DNA of 64,000 nucleotides from Saposhnikovia divaricata (GCA_036435485.1 CM071597.1:12145881-12209880), one strand, 5' to 3'; counted from the first letter of the stretch, positions 9,962-22,396 are shown. Made by a program: numbers and translations. Notes: a model not told the origin generated them from the sequence alone.

Positions 9962-12900
9962 CATCTCTGAAAGGTCGCAGGAGCACCACAGAGCCCGAAA
10001 GAAACTCAACGAAAAGCAAAAGTGCCAAAAGGACAAGTGAATGTGGTCTTCTCCTGATCTTCTGGGGCGATACAAATCTGATTATAGCCTGAATAACCAT
10101 CGAGAAGGCAGTAATATTCATGGCCATCCAACCTATCCAGCATTTGAACGATGAATGGAAGAGGAAAATGATCTTTTCTGGTGGCCTTGTTCAACTTGCG
10201 ATAGTCCATGCATATTCTCCATCCTGTGACTGTCCGAGTAGGAATGAGATCATTCTTCTCATTGGTTACAACTGTCATGCCTCCTTTCTTGGGCACACAC
10301 TGAACTGGACTCACCCAAGAACTGTCTGAAATAGGGTAGATGATACCAGCATCCAACCACTTAAGAATCTCTTTCTTCACCACCTCCTTCATAATAGGAT
10401 TAAGTCTTCGCTGATGCTCAACAGTAGGTTTACTTCCTTCCTCTAGCAGAATTTTGTGCATGCAATACGAAGGGCTGATTCCCTTGATATCTGCTATGGT
10501 CCATCCAATGACTGATTTGAATTCTCTCAGAATTCGCAGAAGCTTATCTTCCTCACTCCCTGATAGATTAGAAGCAATAATAACAGGTAATGTAGATGCA
10601 TCACCCAGAAACGCATACCGCAAGTGATCTGGCAATGGTTTGAGTTCAAGTATAGGAGCTTCTTCAATAGATGGCTTTAGACGCTCCTGGGAAGTTTTTA
10701 GTTCTGCTAATCCAAGAGACTCAAATGGCATATCAAATCTTCTCTTCCAAGGAGCTGAATTTAATTGCTGAAGTTGTTCTGCTCCTTCTTCATCTTCCAC
10801 CTCAGAATCCCCTATCAAGGCTCTCTCCAAGGGGTCTGTTAATAACATCTGCTCAAGCTCCGTTCTAACTGTAGAATCTACCAAGTCAACTTTGAAACAC
10901 TCCTCTTCAGATGGAAGCTTCATTGCTTTGAACACATTAAAAGTGATGTTTTGGTCTTGCACCCTCATTATGAGTTCACCTTTCTGGACATCAATCAACG
11001 TCCGACCTGTAGCTAAGAATGGTCTCCCCAAGATAATGGGAATCTTCTTATCTTTCTCGAAATCTAGAATAACAAAGTCAGCTGGGAAGATGAGCTTATC
11101 CACTTTTACCCAGACATCTTCCACTATTCCTCTTGGATACGTAACTGACCGGTCTGCTAGCTGTAAGGAGATATTTGTGGGTTTTGGATCAGGTAGACCA
11201 AGTTGCATGAAAACCGACAATGGCATCAGATTGATGCTAGCTCCCAAGTCACACAAGCACTTTTCAAAAGACAGATTACCAATAGTACATGGTATGGTGA
11301 AACTTCCAGGATCCTTGAGCTTCGGAGGCAGTTTCTGTTGGAGGATGGAGCTGCATTCTTCTGTTAAGGCAACAGTTTCTAATTCCTCAAGTTTCAGCTT
11401 CCTTGATAGAATACCCTTCATAAACTTAGCATAACTCGGCATCTGCTCCAATGCTTCTGCAAAAGGTATATTAATATGTAGCTTCTTGAATACCTCTAAG
11501 AATTTAGCAAACTGCTTATCCAATTTTTGCTTCTGGAGTCTCTGCGGATATGGTGGAGGTGGGTAGATTTCTGTGTTTGCAGTTTTATGCTCCTGGGATG
11601 CTTTCTCAGATGGCCTGTTGACCTCCTCCAGTTCGCTGATGCTGATGTCCGGCTTCAAGGTCTTCGTTTGCTCCTCAGTCGCGGAGTGGTTGCCTTGTGC
11701 CTCTACCTCTTCAACTTCTTGGTCCTTTGTGATTTTTCCAGATCTTAAGGTGATAGCTTTGACTTGCTCTTTGCCGTCCCTTTTTCCAGGGTTTGTTTCT
11801 GTGTCGCTAGGTAGAACTCCTTGCGGCCTGTTGAGTAAGGCGTTTGTTATTTGGCCAATTTGGTTTTCCAGAGTTTTAAGAGATACAGCCTGGCTTTTAC
11901 ACATCAATCTTAGATCTTCCAATTCTGATTTCTCAGCAGACTGTTGGCCTGGACCTGCAAAATATTGCTGATTAAATCCCGGAGGTTGAGATTGTTTCGG
12001 GGCGTACTGATTCTGAAGTTGATGCCCCTGATGTTGATATAGTCCTGAGGGATTGTATGGTCTGGCCCCATATTGCTGATTTTGGGTTTGATGGTATGGT
12101 TGTTGTTGATATGGGTGTGGTTGATATGGTGGTTGGGCTTGATATGGTTGCGGTGGTGGTTGCAATCCATTGTTATTGTTGCTCCAGCTGAAGTTAGGAT
12201 GGTTTCTGTTGTTGGGTTGGTAAGTGTTTGGGACCGGATGCTGTTGCTTTTGAAAATTGCTCACAAAGTGCACTGATTCATTGGAAATTGCACATTGATT
12301 CGTTTCATGTCTACCGGCACATAGCTCACAAACACTTGCTACTTGTTGTACCCCACAGTTTGTCAAAGAATCCACCTTCATGTTTAGTGCTTCAAGCTGA
12401 GCTGATAGGGATGTGACTGCATCAACCTCGAGGATTCCTGCCACCTTGTGCTGAGGCATCCTCTGTGTCGGATTCTGATACTCATTAGCCGCCATCATTT
12501 CAATTAGCTCGTAGGCAGCTTCATAACTTTTAGCCCATAATGCTCCTCCTGAAGCTGCATCCACAATAGGTCTTGATTGCCATCCCAATCCATTATAGAA
12601 ACAATTTATGACCATCCAGTTGGGCATGCCATGATGAGGGCATTTTCTTAGCATCTCCTTGTAGCGTTCCCAAGCTTCACATAAAGATTCCCCCGCCTGT
12701 TGTGTGAACTGAGCAATAGCATTCCTTATGGCAGCTGTTTTTGCCATGGGATAGAATTTAGTGAGGAACTTTTGAGCGAGTTCCTCCCATGTTGTTATCG
12801 AGCCAGCTGGGAGAGAGTGCAACCATCCCTTAGCTTTGTCCCGTAGAGAAAATGGAAAGAGCCTCAACCTTACAGCATCATCTGACACGTTGTTGAATTT

Positions 12901-13212
12901 GAATGTGTCACAAATCTCTATGAAGTTTCGGATATGCATATTTGGATCTTCCTTTGCCGTTCCCCCGAACTGGACAGAGTTTTGTACCATTTGGATTGTG
13001 CCAGGTTTGATTTCAAATGTGTAGGCTGCAATGGCTGGCCTGACTATGCTTGACTGGATGTCATTGATTTTCGGTTGAGAATAGTCCATCAATGTCTTGG
13101 GCACATCATCCGCCATTTCTAATGCTTCTTCCAGCTTTCTTACGGCTCTTGATTTAATAGCTTGGGCACGCGTTAGCATAAACAACTCAAGATCTTTATA
13201 CTGGCAGAGCAA
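9962..13212 (-). pseudogene. Element A gag, protease and first part of RT
   Basis: The open frame runs from 13212 to a TGA at 10008-10006, then continues in frame to the D insertion. The better start is the Met at 13179, which matches the start of Gag in B. Gag has the WLHSLPAGSITTWEELAQKF capsid region and a CCHC-like knuckle CELCAGRHETNQC. The protease motif is CDLGASINLMPLSVF. RT shows CMDYRKLNKATRKDHFPLPF and LLDGYSGYNQI. The TGA stands where B has an Arg codon (CGA-type to TGA transition). It lies only about 45 bases before the D insertion, so A was inactivated twice at nearly the same place; which came first cannot be told. Confidence 0.9.
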
Positions 13213-13303
13213 GAAAACACGACGTTAGAAAAAAAAAATATCCAAGTCAGTTAAGTTTAACCTCCGTTGATGTTAAACACAAATTCTGAAAAGAACACCG
13301 AAG

Positions 13304-13321
13304 TCCCCGGCAGCGGCGCCA
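13304..13321 (-). promoter_or_regulatory. Primer binding site of element A
   Basis: Minus strand TGGCGCCGCTGCCGGGGA, identical to those of B and D, six bases from the LTR end. Confidence 0.85.
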
Positions 13322-13327
13322 AAAACT

Positions 13328-14134
13328 TGTTGGTTCGAAAACTAACTGCGCAAGTGTACGCGGTCACAAGTAATATAATAAATTCGTTCCCACAGAGACT
13401 TGGTGTTTGTTCAGAAATAATATTTAAGCAACGACGTATGATTAAACAACAAACTGCTTGAATAAATATCAAAAGGGGGTATTTTTGTATTTTTCTAATT
13501 GATTAATTAAATTAGTAATATTAAATAATTCGAACTAATTAATTAAATTAAATGAAAATTTATATGTGAGAAAAACATGGGATTCTAATTTCATTATTTA
13601 TTTCATTTAGAATTGATGCCTTAATTTCAAAGTAATTTTGATAATTTACGAAAGCTAGTCGGGAACACGAAAATAACATAAGCGCCTTTCAGTCTTAACT
13701 TATATCAAACCACACAAACATCCACTTAAAAAGATAGAAGTCGCGAGGACACCTTTTATGTTTAGACCCTATATGTCTATAAGATTTGAAAACATAATTG
13801 GTTTACGAATAAATTCCTTTATTATGACTACATAGGGTGATGTGAAAAAATCCTATCACTTTTCGTAAATGTACATGACAATTACGAACCTATACTAACA
13901 TGGCAAATTCTAAATTCCTAAATCCACTTTTGCATTCATTAGGAATTAATAATTTAGACGTTAGCTACGCATCTAATAAATTAAGCGCAACCACATTAGG
14001 CAATCTGAATTTTTATCATAATACAAATTATTAAGGCATCGAATTACTAAATTACGTAAATAAATCCATTAGAATCCCATGACGGCGATTAGTTCATAAT
14101 TAAACGAATCGTCATCATGGGATTAATTGAAATC

Positions 14135-14207
<73 letters not shown>

Positions 14208-15183
14208 CAACAACAATAATAAAACTAAATTAAAAATTACGATAAATTAAATATGAAAATTACCAGAGTTAGAAAGTAGGACCGAAATAGCTTCCAATGA
14301 ACGAAAAGAGCCCTCCAAATAATCCCCGTAATTTCTTCAACCAAAATAACACTTAAACTAAAATTGCAAAAAATTAAAGTGTATAAAAATGAAACTTAAA
14401 ATTACAAAGAAACTAGAGAGAATACAAGAGAGAATTTTTGTTCTCCAAATTGTTGTGTCTTTCAAGCTTGAGAACTACTCCTATTTATAGTACAAATTAG
14501 CACACCAAATTAATAAAATAAAAATGAAAATAAATAAAAATAAACTAAAAAGAAATCAAAAGAAAAACACAGCACACACTTATATAAAAAAAATAGCCGA
14601 AAGTGTCACCACTTCTCAGCAACTGGCCAACTATGTACAGCCCTCCTGCAATCCCCAGACGCGCACATGGCGCGTGCTTGCCACGCGCTCACTATAACTG
14701 CTTCCTCCCTGCGCGTGCATGACACGCGCGTCTCGGCGCGTGTAGCTCCTATCAGAATCAGCCGACAGCAGTTTGGTAAGCTTAGTTATTTTTTTTTTAT
14801 CAGCACAACCTACAAGTGCAATAACCTTGTTGTGTAATATCCTGCTGGAACTTGTTGTACGAATCAAAATAAAATGCTATTAAACCGCATTATCTTTAAT
14901 TAATAAATAATTAATTTAATCCAGATATTATAAAAATAAATATCTAATATTATTAGATATTTAAAAATATAATTTCCTAATTAAATAAAATATTTATTAA
15001 TATTAATAAATCCTTAAGTCCTAAGCTGCGTTCTCTGGAGGATCTGAAACCGGACACCTTTCACTTAACGAAAAATATATCGATTCCAACCGGAGTTTCA
15101 GCATTAAGAATATATCACTCAGAATTTCTTTATGATAATTCTTTTTCCTCGTAGTCAGTCCACTTGATAAAATTGAGATAACA
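13328..15183 (-). repeat. 5' LTR of element A
   Basis: It begins on the plus strand as TGTTGGTTCG next to the primer binding site. Scattered blocks match the LTR of B (ACATAGGGTG, ATCCCATGAC, TCATGGGATT). A minus-strand TATA box CTATAAATAG lies at 14490-14481. The upstream part contains a GCGCGTG-rich patch (about 14655-14750). The far end (GATAACA at 15183) is a guess from the TG...CA rule. Confidence 0.7.
14135..14220 (+). repeat. (AAT)n microsatellite with AAC tail in LTR of A
   Basis: Over 20 uninterrupted AAT units followed by four AAC units. Confidence 0.95.
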
Positions 15184-15489
15184 ATCCACTGTTTTTAGCC
15201 CTTTTATTGCCACAATACCTAAAGTTTTGTTTTTCTTTTTTTGATTCTGACATGCAAAATTTTAGCCACGTAAGCAAGATTCTGACGCCTTTTAGAATTT
15301 TTTTAACGAAAGAACCTGAACGGGAAAAATTTGAAAGTTAAATTAACTTAAATACATAATCTTTAGTCTAGGGACCCAAATAATAAAATAACAATAGTTC
15401 ACGGACGATTCAATTTATTTTCCCTATCTATTTTCTTCTTGTTGCAAAAGTGCAAGGGCTTGACTACTTACAAACATTTGCTCCTATGG

Positions 15490-16755
15490 CAAAAACAAAA
15501 ATGAACACTTCATCAACTTGATATCACAAATGCATTCCTTCATGGTAATCTTCATGAAAAGGTTTATATGCATATACCTCCAGGTGTTTTGATTCCTGCA
15601 GAGTTTAAAGGAAAAAATCTTGTATGTAGATTGATTAAATCAATTTATGGCCTCAAATAGGTCCCAAGAGAATGGTTTGATACATTTTCTCAGTTTTTAC
15701 TTCAGTTTGGCTTTACTCAGTCCAAGAGTGATAATGCTTTGTTCTATCTTCATACTTCTTCATATTTTACTGCACTATATATTCTAGAAGGGCATTTTAA
15801 CTACCTTTAACACGTGTTGAACACGGGCGCTGAAAGCTAGACATTAACCTACCTTTTTGAGAAAGATCAAAGGGATGACTCGCAAAGACTACTCAGAGCA
15901 GGTTTCATGCTCAAGACGAGACTCCTCATCTAATTCAATAGATGGGGCAGATGGTTTCTCTCTTCAAGAACCATTTGGCTCTCTATACTTACCCATCCTT
16001 TCTGATCCCCAAGCTGGCTACTGTTTTCTCAAATCATTCCCTTTTCTCTCAGCTTTCGACGAGATTTCTTTGCTAGCCAAGAAATTATATTCAATATTAG
16101 CGGCATTCTTTTCTTGACTATTTGCATATTTCTTTAAGAGCTTTATTCATTTCTGTTGTGAAATGATATTATTTTGACAAGTTCCAATTCTAGTGAAATT
16201 CGTAAAGTCGAGGAGTTCCTTCATTCAGAGTTTAATGTCAAAAATTTAGGACATCTGCATATTTTTTGGGCATTAAGATTGCAAGGTCCAGCAATGGTAT
16301 CTATATACATCAAAGAAAGTATGCTTTAAATTTACTAAATTCTACTAGTTTGCTAGCTGCTAAATCAAGTACAATTACTCTTGAAGCTCAACATAACCTC
16401 AGTAGTACATAACTACATATAGTATTCCTTTGATTGATGAATCTGTTTATAGAAGGTTGGTTGGTCAACTTATCTATTTGACCATTACCAGACCTAAACT
16501 TTCTTATCCAGCCAATTTATGAGCAAGCCAATAGATGTTCATTGGCAGACAACTTTAAAACTAGTCAGGTATATCAAAAATGCTCCAGGTCAAGGATTAT
16601 TTTTGTCTGCCAACAGTACTCTGGCTCTTCAGGTTTTCTGTGATGCTGACTAGGCATTATGTCCAATGATTAGACGTTTTACTTCTTGTTATTTTGTCAT
16701 GTTAGGTAACTCTCTTTTGTCGTCGAAATGAAAGAAGGAACAGACTAGATTTCTT
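15490..16755 (+). pseudogene. Degenerate Ty1/copia pol fragment (RT and RNase H)
   Basis: Plus-strand frames read QLDITNAFLHGN, then EKVYMHIPPG, LICRLIKSIYGLK-type RT sequence, a stop, and GFTQSKSDNALFY. After an interruption the sequence resumes as DIILTSSNSSEIRKV and LGHLHIFLGIKIARS, then YRRLVGQLIYLTITRPKLSY and a decayed RNase H (FCDAD). These are standard copia RT/RNase H landmarks. Several stops and frameshifts are present, and no LTRs, gag or integrase were found nearby. The interruption falls in the YVDD active-site motif. Confidence 0.85.
15785..16163 (+). other. Foreign segment inside the copia RT, with an 86-codon ORF
   Basis: About 380 bp separate the two halves of the copia RT and show no retroelement character. 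An ORF at 15857-16117 gives a protein with a basic/serine-rich start and a more hydrophobic end. I do not recognise it. No clear terminal repeats or target duplication are visible. It may be a captured exon fragment or filler DNA. Confidence 0.35.
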
Positions 16756-16961
16756 AAATCGAATAAAACTTTTAACGTCAAAAATCATCAATTTCATCAA
16801 TTGCTTATCATTTTTGTTTGTTGATAGTTTCAATTGAAAAATAATTATTAAATCATCACTAAATTAAAGATTATTTTGCTAATTTCACGTGGGATATAAA
16901 ATCGTCTAAATCAAATTTTAAGAATTCAAGATAGAACCCATGGTATTTGAACGTGTAAAAT

Positions 16962-17025
<64 letters not shown>

Positions 17026-18780
17026 AATTAATAGCAAATAGATATTTAAAAAATAATATAATAATAGATATTAGAAAAACAATCATACATTGCATGGGTT
17101 ATAAGCTAGTTTTTACAAAAAAGTTACAAAAAAGATATGGACGTGGAAAATAAAATGAGAGGGAAGAAGATAAGAAAAATGCGATTTTTGTACTATGGTT
17201 GAACAAAAATAAAAGATGAAACCCTAGTAAGTAAAGTACTAGGAGTTACATATGTATCATGTTTTAATTGGTGGTGTGGATTGAGTTAAATAAATTGAAT
17301 TATTTGTTTTTGAATACATTTTAAGAACCAAAAATGGTATTAATTTTTTATAAATTTTGGTATAAACGGAAATCAAATCCAAAACGAAAAGCAATACATG
17401 ATAAGTTCTTACCACGAGAAAACTAAAAATAATGCACATGTCAAAATAAATATACTAGCTTATAGTCCATGTAAAATACGAATTAATTTTAAATATTTTT
17501 AAAATTATATGATTAAGAAAATAAAGTATAATAGTTTATTATGGATATTATTTTACTTTGTAACATTAATTAATAAAGTTATTAGCAATAACAATTATTT
17601 AATAAATGATATGTATTGTTATAACTAATAATATAAAATCTTAATGTAAATTTGTTGTCGATGGGATTCGAACCTTGGATCTTAGAAGAGGGATTAAAAT
17701 ATAGAATATTCCTTATTATTAGATCTAACAATTATCACCTATTTATTAAATATCTAACGGTCACTATTCTTCTTTTAACGGTTGAACTATTAGACCAAAC
17801 TACTAACAATTATACCCATGTTTGCTTGATATAGTTTAGTATAGTTAGATTTATTTTATTTATTTTTCTTAATTAATCTTAATTTTACGTATGTTCCAAA
17901 TTTAATTTTTTTTAACATAAATGATCGAATACGTTAACTTAACATGATCTTTAAATTCATTGTTAAACATCTTAATATTTTAATAAATTTTTTTTAAAAA
18001 AATATTCCTTAAATGTGTAATTACTATTAAAATATTACAATATCTTATTTTAAAAAGTGTTGCCTTTTTCAGTCCGTAGAATATGTTGGTAATATCTGTA
18101 TTTTAATAGATATTTTTAAATTTATTATATTGTTAACCCATATGTGTTTTTTTCTAAATTAAGTTTTTTGTTGAGCTATTTGGTTTTTGTATACCAAAAA
18201 TCATAGAATAAAGAGTTGTAGGAAGAAGTGTGTGCTTGCGATGATTCTAATTGAAAAGATTTGTATTATTTTTAAATAATTATATGTAATTAAATTTATT
18301 TTGCAAAATGTTAATACTTTTTGGAAGGAATGTGTTAACCAATCAACTAACCAAGTTTGTTTATAATAATATACTAGCCTATAACCCGTGCAATGCACGG
18401 TTACTTGTAAACTGCTTAATTATATTTCGTTAAAATTTTAAGTTGTATATATGTTTTTATTATTAAACTATTTTTGGAATTTTATAAATTTCATGAATAT
18501 AAATATTATTCTAATTATGTATTTTAATTATTACTTTCAAATACATATGTATATATAAAAATATTACATAAAAGTAGTTTTTTAACTTTTATTTAGTAGA
18601 AAGAGTGAAATTTATCTAATCATATAGATCTTTTCGATTTTTATATAAAATTTTTGATATGATAAGTGTTTTCCAGATTTTATGTAATTTTTAACTATAT
18701 AATTTATAACTCGTGTGATGCACTGATGTTTTTTTAATAATTTTTATCATATTACTCATATATATATATATATATATATA
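16756..18780. other. AT-rich intergenic DNA with eroded Helitron 3' ends and a (TA)n tract
   Basis: No gene seen. (TA)n at 16964-17022. A plus-strand end TGCATGGGTTATAAGCTAG closes at 17108. Minus-strand ends (CTAGCTTATAG at 17455, CTAGCCTATAACCCGTG at 18374) carry the hairpin-plus-CTAG signature of Helitron 3' termini in various states of decay. A second (TA)n run lies at about 18759-18780. Confidence 0.55.
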
Positions 18781-19167
18781 TAGGGTCTTGTTCTAATAGA
18801 AACTAACTTAGAATAGAAACTAGAAACTAAACCTAAATTAAATATTTCAAGCTAATCTAATGACCAAATTAGGGGTACTCCAATACAAAAAACGTTTAAA
18901 ATTATTGTCTCTATTCAACAAAAATATAAAAAAAATAAAAAAATTTAAAAAAAGTTACTGTTCACGTGATGACGTGGCACGTGAACAGTAACTTTTTTAA
19001 AAAAATTTTAATTTTTTTTTATATTTTTGTTGAATAGAGCCAAGAATTTTAAACGTTTTTTGTGAAGGTGCCCCTAGCGGGGCCATTAAAATAAATGAAA
19101 TATAATTTATTTAGTGTAGGTTTCTAGTTTCTATTCTAAGATTGGTTTCTATTTGAACGCTAGCCTA
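18781..19167. mobile_element. Fold-back MITE (387 bp) in a TA run
   Basis: The two halves are near-complete inverted copies: the left end TAGGGTCTTGTTC pairs with TAGGCTAGCGTTC at the right, and ATAGAAAC / TTAGAATAGAAACTAG blocks recur on both arms. The centre is GTTACTGTTCACGTG / CACGTGAACAGTAAC round a GACGTGG core. TATATA flanks both sides, consistent with a TA target, but the duplication cannot be resolved inside the repeat. Confidence 0.7.
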
Positions 19168-19187
19168 TATATATATATATATATATA

Positions 19188-20992
19188 CTAACTTAAACCC
19201 CGTGCGAAGCACGGATTTTTTTAATATTATATGAATTTTTTTATTAATTTAAATTAATTTTTTAAAACATGAATTTTTAGACTAAAATGTTTATATGAGA
19301 TGATTTGATAATAATTATAAAAATGTTATCCGTGATATTTCTAGAGAATAAGGGATTTTAGTTAGAAAAACTTAAAAATCTAACATGTTCTAGGTCAAAA
19401 AGGTAATTGATTAGTTTATTGTAATTATATTTTAATTACGTTATTTTACTAAATAAAATTTCTCGTAATGTTTTTAGAAAAGGAGAAATTAATATTGTCC
19501 GTGATATTTCTATTAAAAGAGAGATTTTAGTTAGAAAATATAGAAAAGATGATACGTTTTAGCTGAAAAAGGTAATCGATTAATTATTAATATTATAATA
19601 TTATTAGTATATTGTAATAAATATAACCGTCCGTGATATAATTGGAAAGAGAGAGATTTTAGTTAAAAAAAACGTAATGTGAAAATTAAAAAGATAACTT
19701 GATTTATGTGAAAAATGTAATTGATTAGTTTATAGTAATTTTAATTTAATTATGTTATTTTACTAAATAAAATTGTTCATGGTTTTTAGATAATGAGAAA
19801 TTAATGCTGCCCGTGATATTTCTAGAAAAAAGGGAATTTAATTAGAAAAAATTAAAAAGATGAGATGTTTTTGCTGAAAAGGTAATCGATTAATTATTAT
19901 TATATTTTTATTAAATAGAATCGTACGTGATATAATTGGAAAATGAGATGTTTTATTAATAGAAAAGGAAAAAAGTAACATATTTTGGCTGGAAAAGGTA
20001 ATCACCGTCCATGATATAATTGGAAAAAGAGATATTTTAGTTTTAAAAAAAAGGTAACGTGTTTTGACTGAAAAAGGTATTTGATTAGTTAATAGTAATT
20101 ATAATATAATTATGTTATTTTATTAAACAAAATTGCTCATAGTCTTTTAAAAAAGGAGAAATTGATTTATGTGAAAAAGGTAATTGATTAGTTTATAGCA
20201 ACTACAGTTTAATTATGTTATTTTACCAAATAAAATTGCTCATAGTTTTTAGAAAATGAGAAATGAATGTTGCCCGTGATATTTCTAGAAGAAAAAAGGG
20301 AATTTTATTAGAAAAAATAGAAAAGATGATACGTTTTAGCTGAAAAGTTAATAATTTAATTATTAGTATTTTAATATTATTATTTTATTTTTATTAAATA
20401 GAAACTCCCGTTATATAATTGGAAAAAGAGAGGTTTTAATTATTAAGAGAAAAGAAAAAAGGTAACGTGTTTTGGCTGAAAAAGTAACCGTCCATGATAT
20501 AATTGAAAAAAGAGAGATTTTAGTTAGAGAAAAGAAAAAAGGTCACGTATTTTGACTAAAAATGGTAATTGATTAGTTAATAGTGATTATAATATAATTA
20601 TGTTAATTTATTAAACAAAATTGCTTGTAGTGTTTTTAAAAAAGGAGAAATTTCAGTTAGATAAAATGTAAAAGATATTGTATTTTATCTGAATAAGGAA
20701 ATTATTTAGTTATTGAAAAATAAAAAATGTAATATGTTTAACCTGAAAAGGGAAATTGATTAATAAAGGAGAAATTTTAGTTAGATAAAATATAAAATAC
20801 TTATTTTACCTGAACAAGAAAATTATTTAGTTATTGAAAAATAGAAAAGATAATATATTTAACTTGAAAAGGAAATTAATTATTAGTAGGATGGATTTTA
20901 TATGTAATTGAGTAAGGGTAAATAAGTAAAATCAATAGGTACCGTACCGACCGACCGATCGACCAAACTTTTAATGTTTCGGCTTTTATAAT
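19188..20992 (-). mobile_element. Non-autonomous Helitron-like element with internal repeats
   Basis: The left end has the hairpin CCGTGC-GAA-GCACGG preceded by CTAACTTAAACC, a one-base variant of the CTAG 3' terminus on the minus strand. The right end reads CTTTTAATGTTTCGGCTTTTATAAT, matching the 5' end of the other copies in the cluster. No protein coding was found inside. Confidence 0.5.
19329..20900. repeat. Irregular array of degenerate CCGTGATAT...GGTAATTGATTAGT repeats
   Basis: At least nine blocks start with CCGTGATATTTCTAGA or CCGTCCATGATATAATTGG (about 19329, 19499, 19631, 19811, 19920, 20005, 20274, 20409, 20490), followed by GAGATTTTAGTTAGAAAA and AAAAAGGTAATTGATTA. Spacing varies from about 80 to 270 bp. 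Confidence 0.6.
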
Positions 20993-21463
20993 CTAATAAT
21001 AAGATATATTATATGATTAAATTAATTTACTAAAAATTCAAAGTTCGAACCCGTCAACGACAATTTTAATTTAGAATTTTACAAAATAAAATTTAAACCA
21101 TGCATTTCATTATATAAATTTATATTAAATTAAAATTATTAAAAATAAAGATGATATAAAAACATAATTATAATGTTAAATAAATTTTATAACCTATCAA
21201 AAGAAACCCGTGCTTCGCACGGGTTATGTGAAGCACGGGTTTCTTTTGATAGGTTATAAAATTTATTTAACATTATAATTATGTTTTTATATAATCCTTA
21301 TTTTCAATAATTTTTTAATTTTAATTTAATATAAATTTATATAATGAAATGCATGGTTTAAATTTTATTTTGTAAAATTCTAAATTAAAAATGTCGTTGA
21401 CGGGTTCGAATTTTGAATTTTTAGTAAATTAATTTAATCATATAATATATCTTATTATTAGAT
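20991..21463. repeat. Near-perfect palindrome of two Helitron 3' ends, ~230-bp arms
   Basis: Left arm 20991-21216 and right arm 21228-21463 are inverted copies with a few mismatches and a spacer of about 12 nt. Both arms begin with a Helitron end hairpin (AACCCGTGC / GCACGGGTT) at the centre and run outwards through the same Helitron interior. The CTAG terminus is lost at the junction. Confidence 0.85.
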
Positions 21464-21940
21464 CTAACGATTGTTATTTATTAATAAAAATAATGATTTG
21501 TATATATGGTGAGATATTTTTGGGTGTATATTAGTGATCGCAAGATTAATTTTAAATTAAAAAGTACTCCATGTTTTAATTACAAAAATTACTACTAAAA
21601 ATAATTACGGAAAGATATGGTATGATATTTTGGATATATATTAATTATTGTAATATTAGTTTTAAATTAAATGATAAAGTGTTTTAATTAGAAGTAAAAT
21701 CTTTAGAAAAAATGAATAATCGAGTTGTTGGAGCAGAAAAAAGAGTCCAAGTAGAAGTGGATGAAGGAATTTTAATCAGAATATAATTACGTTAACATTA
21801 CTAATTAGCTTTTTGAGTTGTTTTTGTAATTTAATTATTTATTTTAATAATTAGGATAACCAAACCGAAAACCAAAACTTAGGATAACCAAACCGAAAAC
21901 CAAAACTTTCAATGTTTCGGCTTTAATATAATAGTATAGA
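21228..21940 (-). mobile_element. Non-autonomous Helitron, 3' tip lost in the palindrome
   Basis: It has the interior of the 25295-26011 copy and the intact 5' end (plus strand GGCTTTAATATAATAGTATAGA, then T). The 28-bp piece TAGGATAACCAAACCGAAAA... near its 5' end is duplicated in tandem. Confidence 0.7.
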
Positions 21941-22347
21941 TAGATTAGTGATCGCAAGATTAATTTTAAATTAAAAAGTACTTCATGTTTTAATTACAAA
22001 AATTACTACTAAAAATAATTACGGAAAGATATGGTGTGATATTTTAGATATATATTAATTATTGTAATATTAGTTTTAAATTAAATTATAAAGTGTTTTA
22101 ATTAGAAGTAAAATATTTAGAAAAAATGAATAATCGAGTTGTTGGAGCAGAAAAAAGAGTCCAAGTAGAAGTGGATGAAGGAATTTTAATCAGAATATAA
22201 TTACGTTAACATTAGTAATTAGCTTTTTGAATTATTTTTGTAATTTAATTAATTATTTTAATAATTAGGATAACCAAACCGAAAACCAAAACTTAGGATA
22301 AACAAACCGAAAACCAAAACTTTCAATGTTTAGGCTTTAATATAATA

Positions 22348-22352
<5 letters not shown>
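21531..22352. repeat. Tandem duplication (414-bp period) of the 5' half of the Helitron
   Basis: TTAGTGATCGCAAGATTAAT at 21531 recurs at 21945. The following 400 bases match closely, so the right-hand copy has a Helitron 5' end but no 3' end. Confidence 0.85.

Positions 22353-22396
<44 letters not shown>
22350..22396 (+). repeat. (TA)n microsatellite
   Basis: Uninterrupted TA run following the Helitron half copy. Confidence 0.9.

Larger units (their letters stand above)
1..15183 (-). mobile_element. Element A: Athila-type Ty3/gypsy retrotransposon, 3' end outside window, split by element D
   Basis: The minus strand reads, from right to left: LTR (13328 to about 15183), primer binding site, gag-protease-RT, a 7.4-kb foreign element (D), RT-RNase H-integrase, a conserved hairpin motif, a remnant of an env-like ORF, and a polypurine-like tract. 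The order and the RT motif FMDDFSVFG fit the Athila lineage. The 3' LTR lies beyond base 1. The element is dead: a stop codon sits in RT, D interrupts RT five bases later, and almost all of the env-like ORF is missing. The outer LTR boundary is inferred from a TG...CA pair only, because just one end is visible. Confidence 0.85.

Noticed and set aside
16871..17095. ORF with an Ile-Tyr repeat
   Set aside because: Read-through of the (TA)n microsatellite.
17655..17690. tRNA T-arm look-alikes (GATTCGAACC, GGTTCGAAC) here and in the Helitrons
   Set aside because: Only the B-box-like piece is present; no cloverleaf or acceptor stem could be built.
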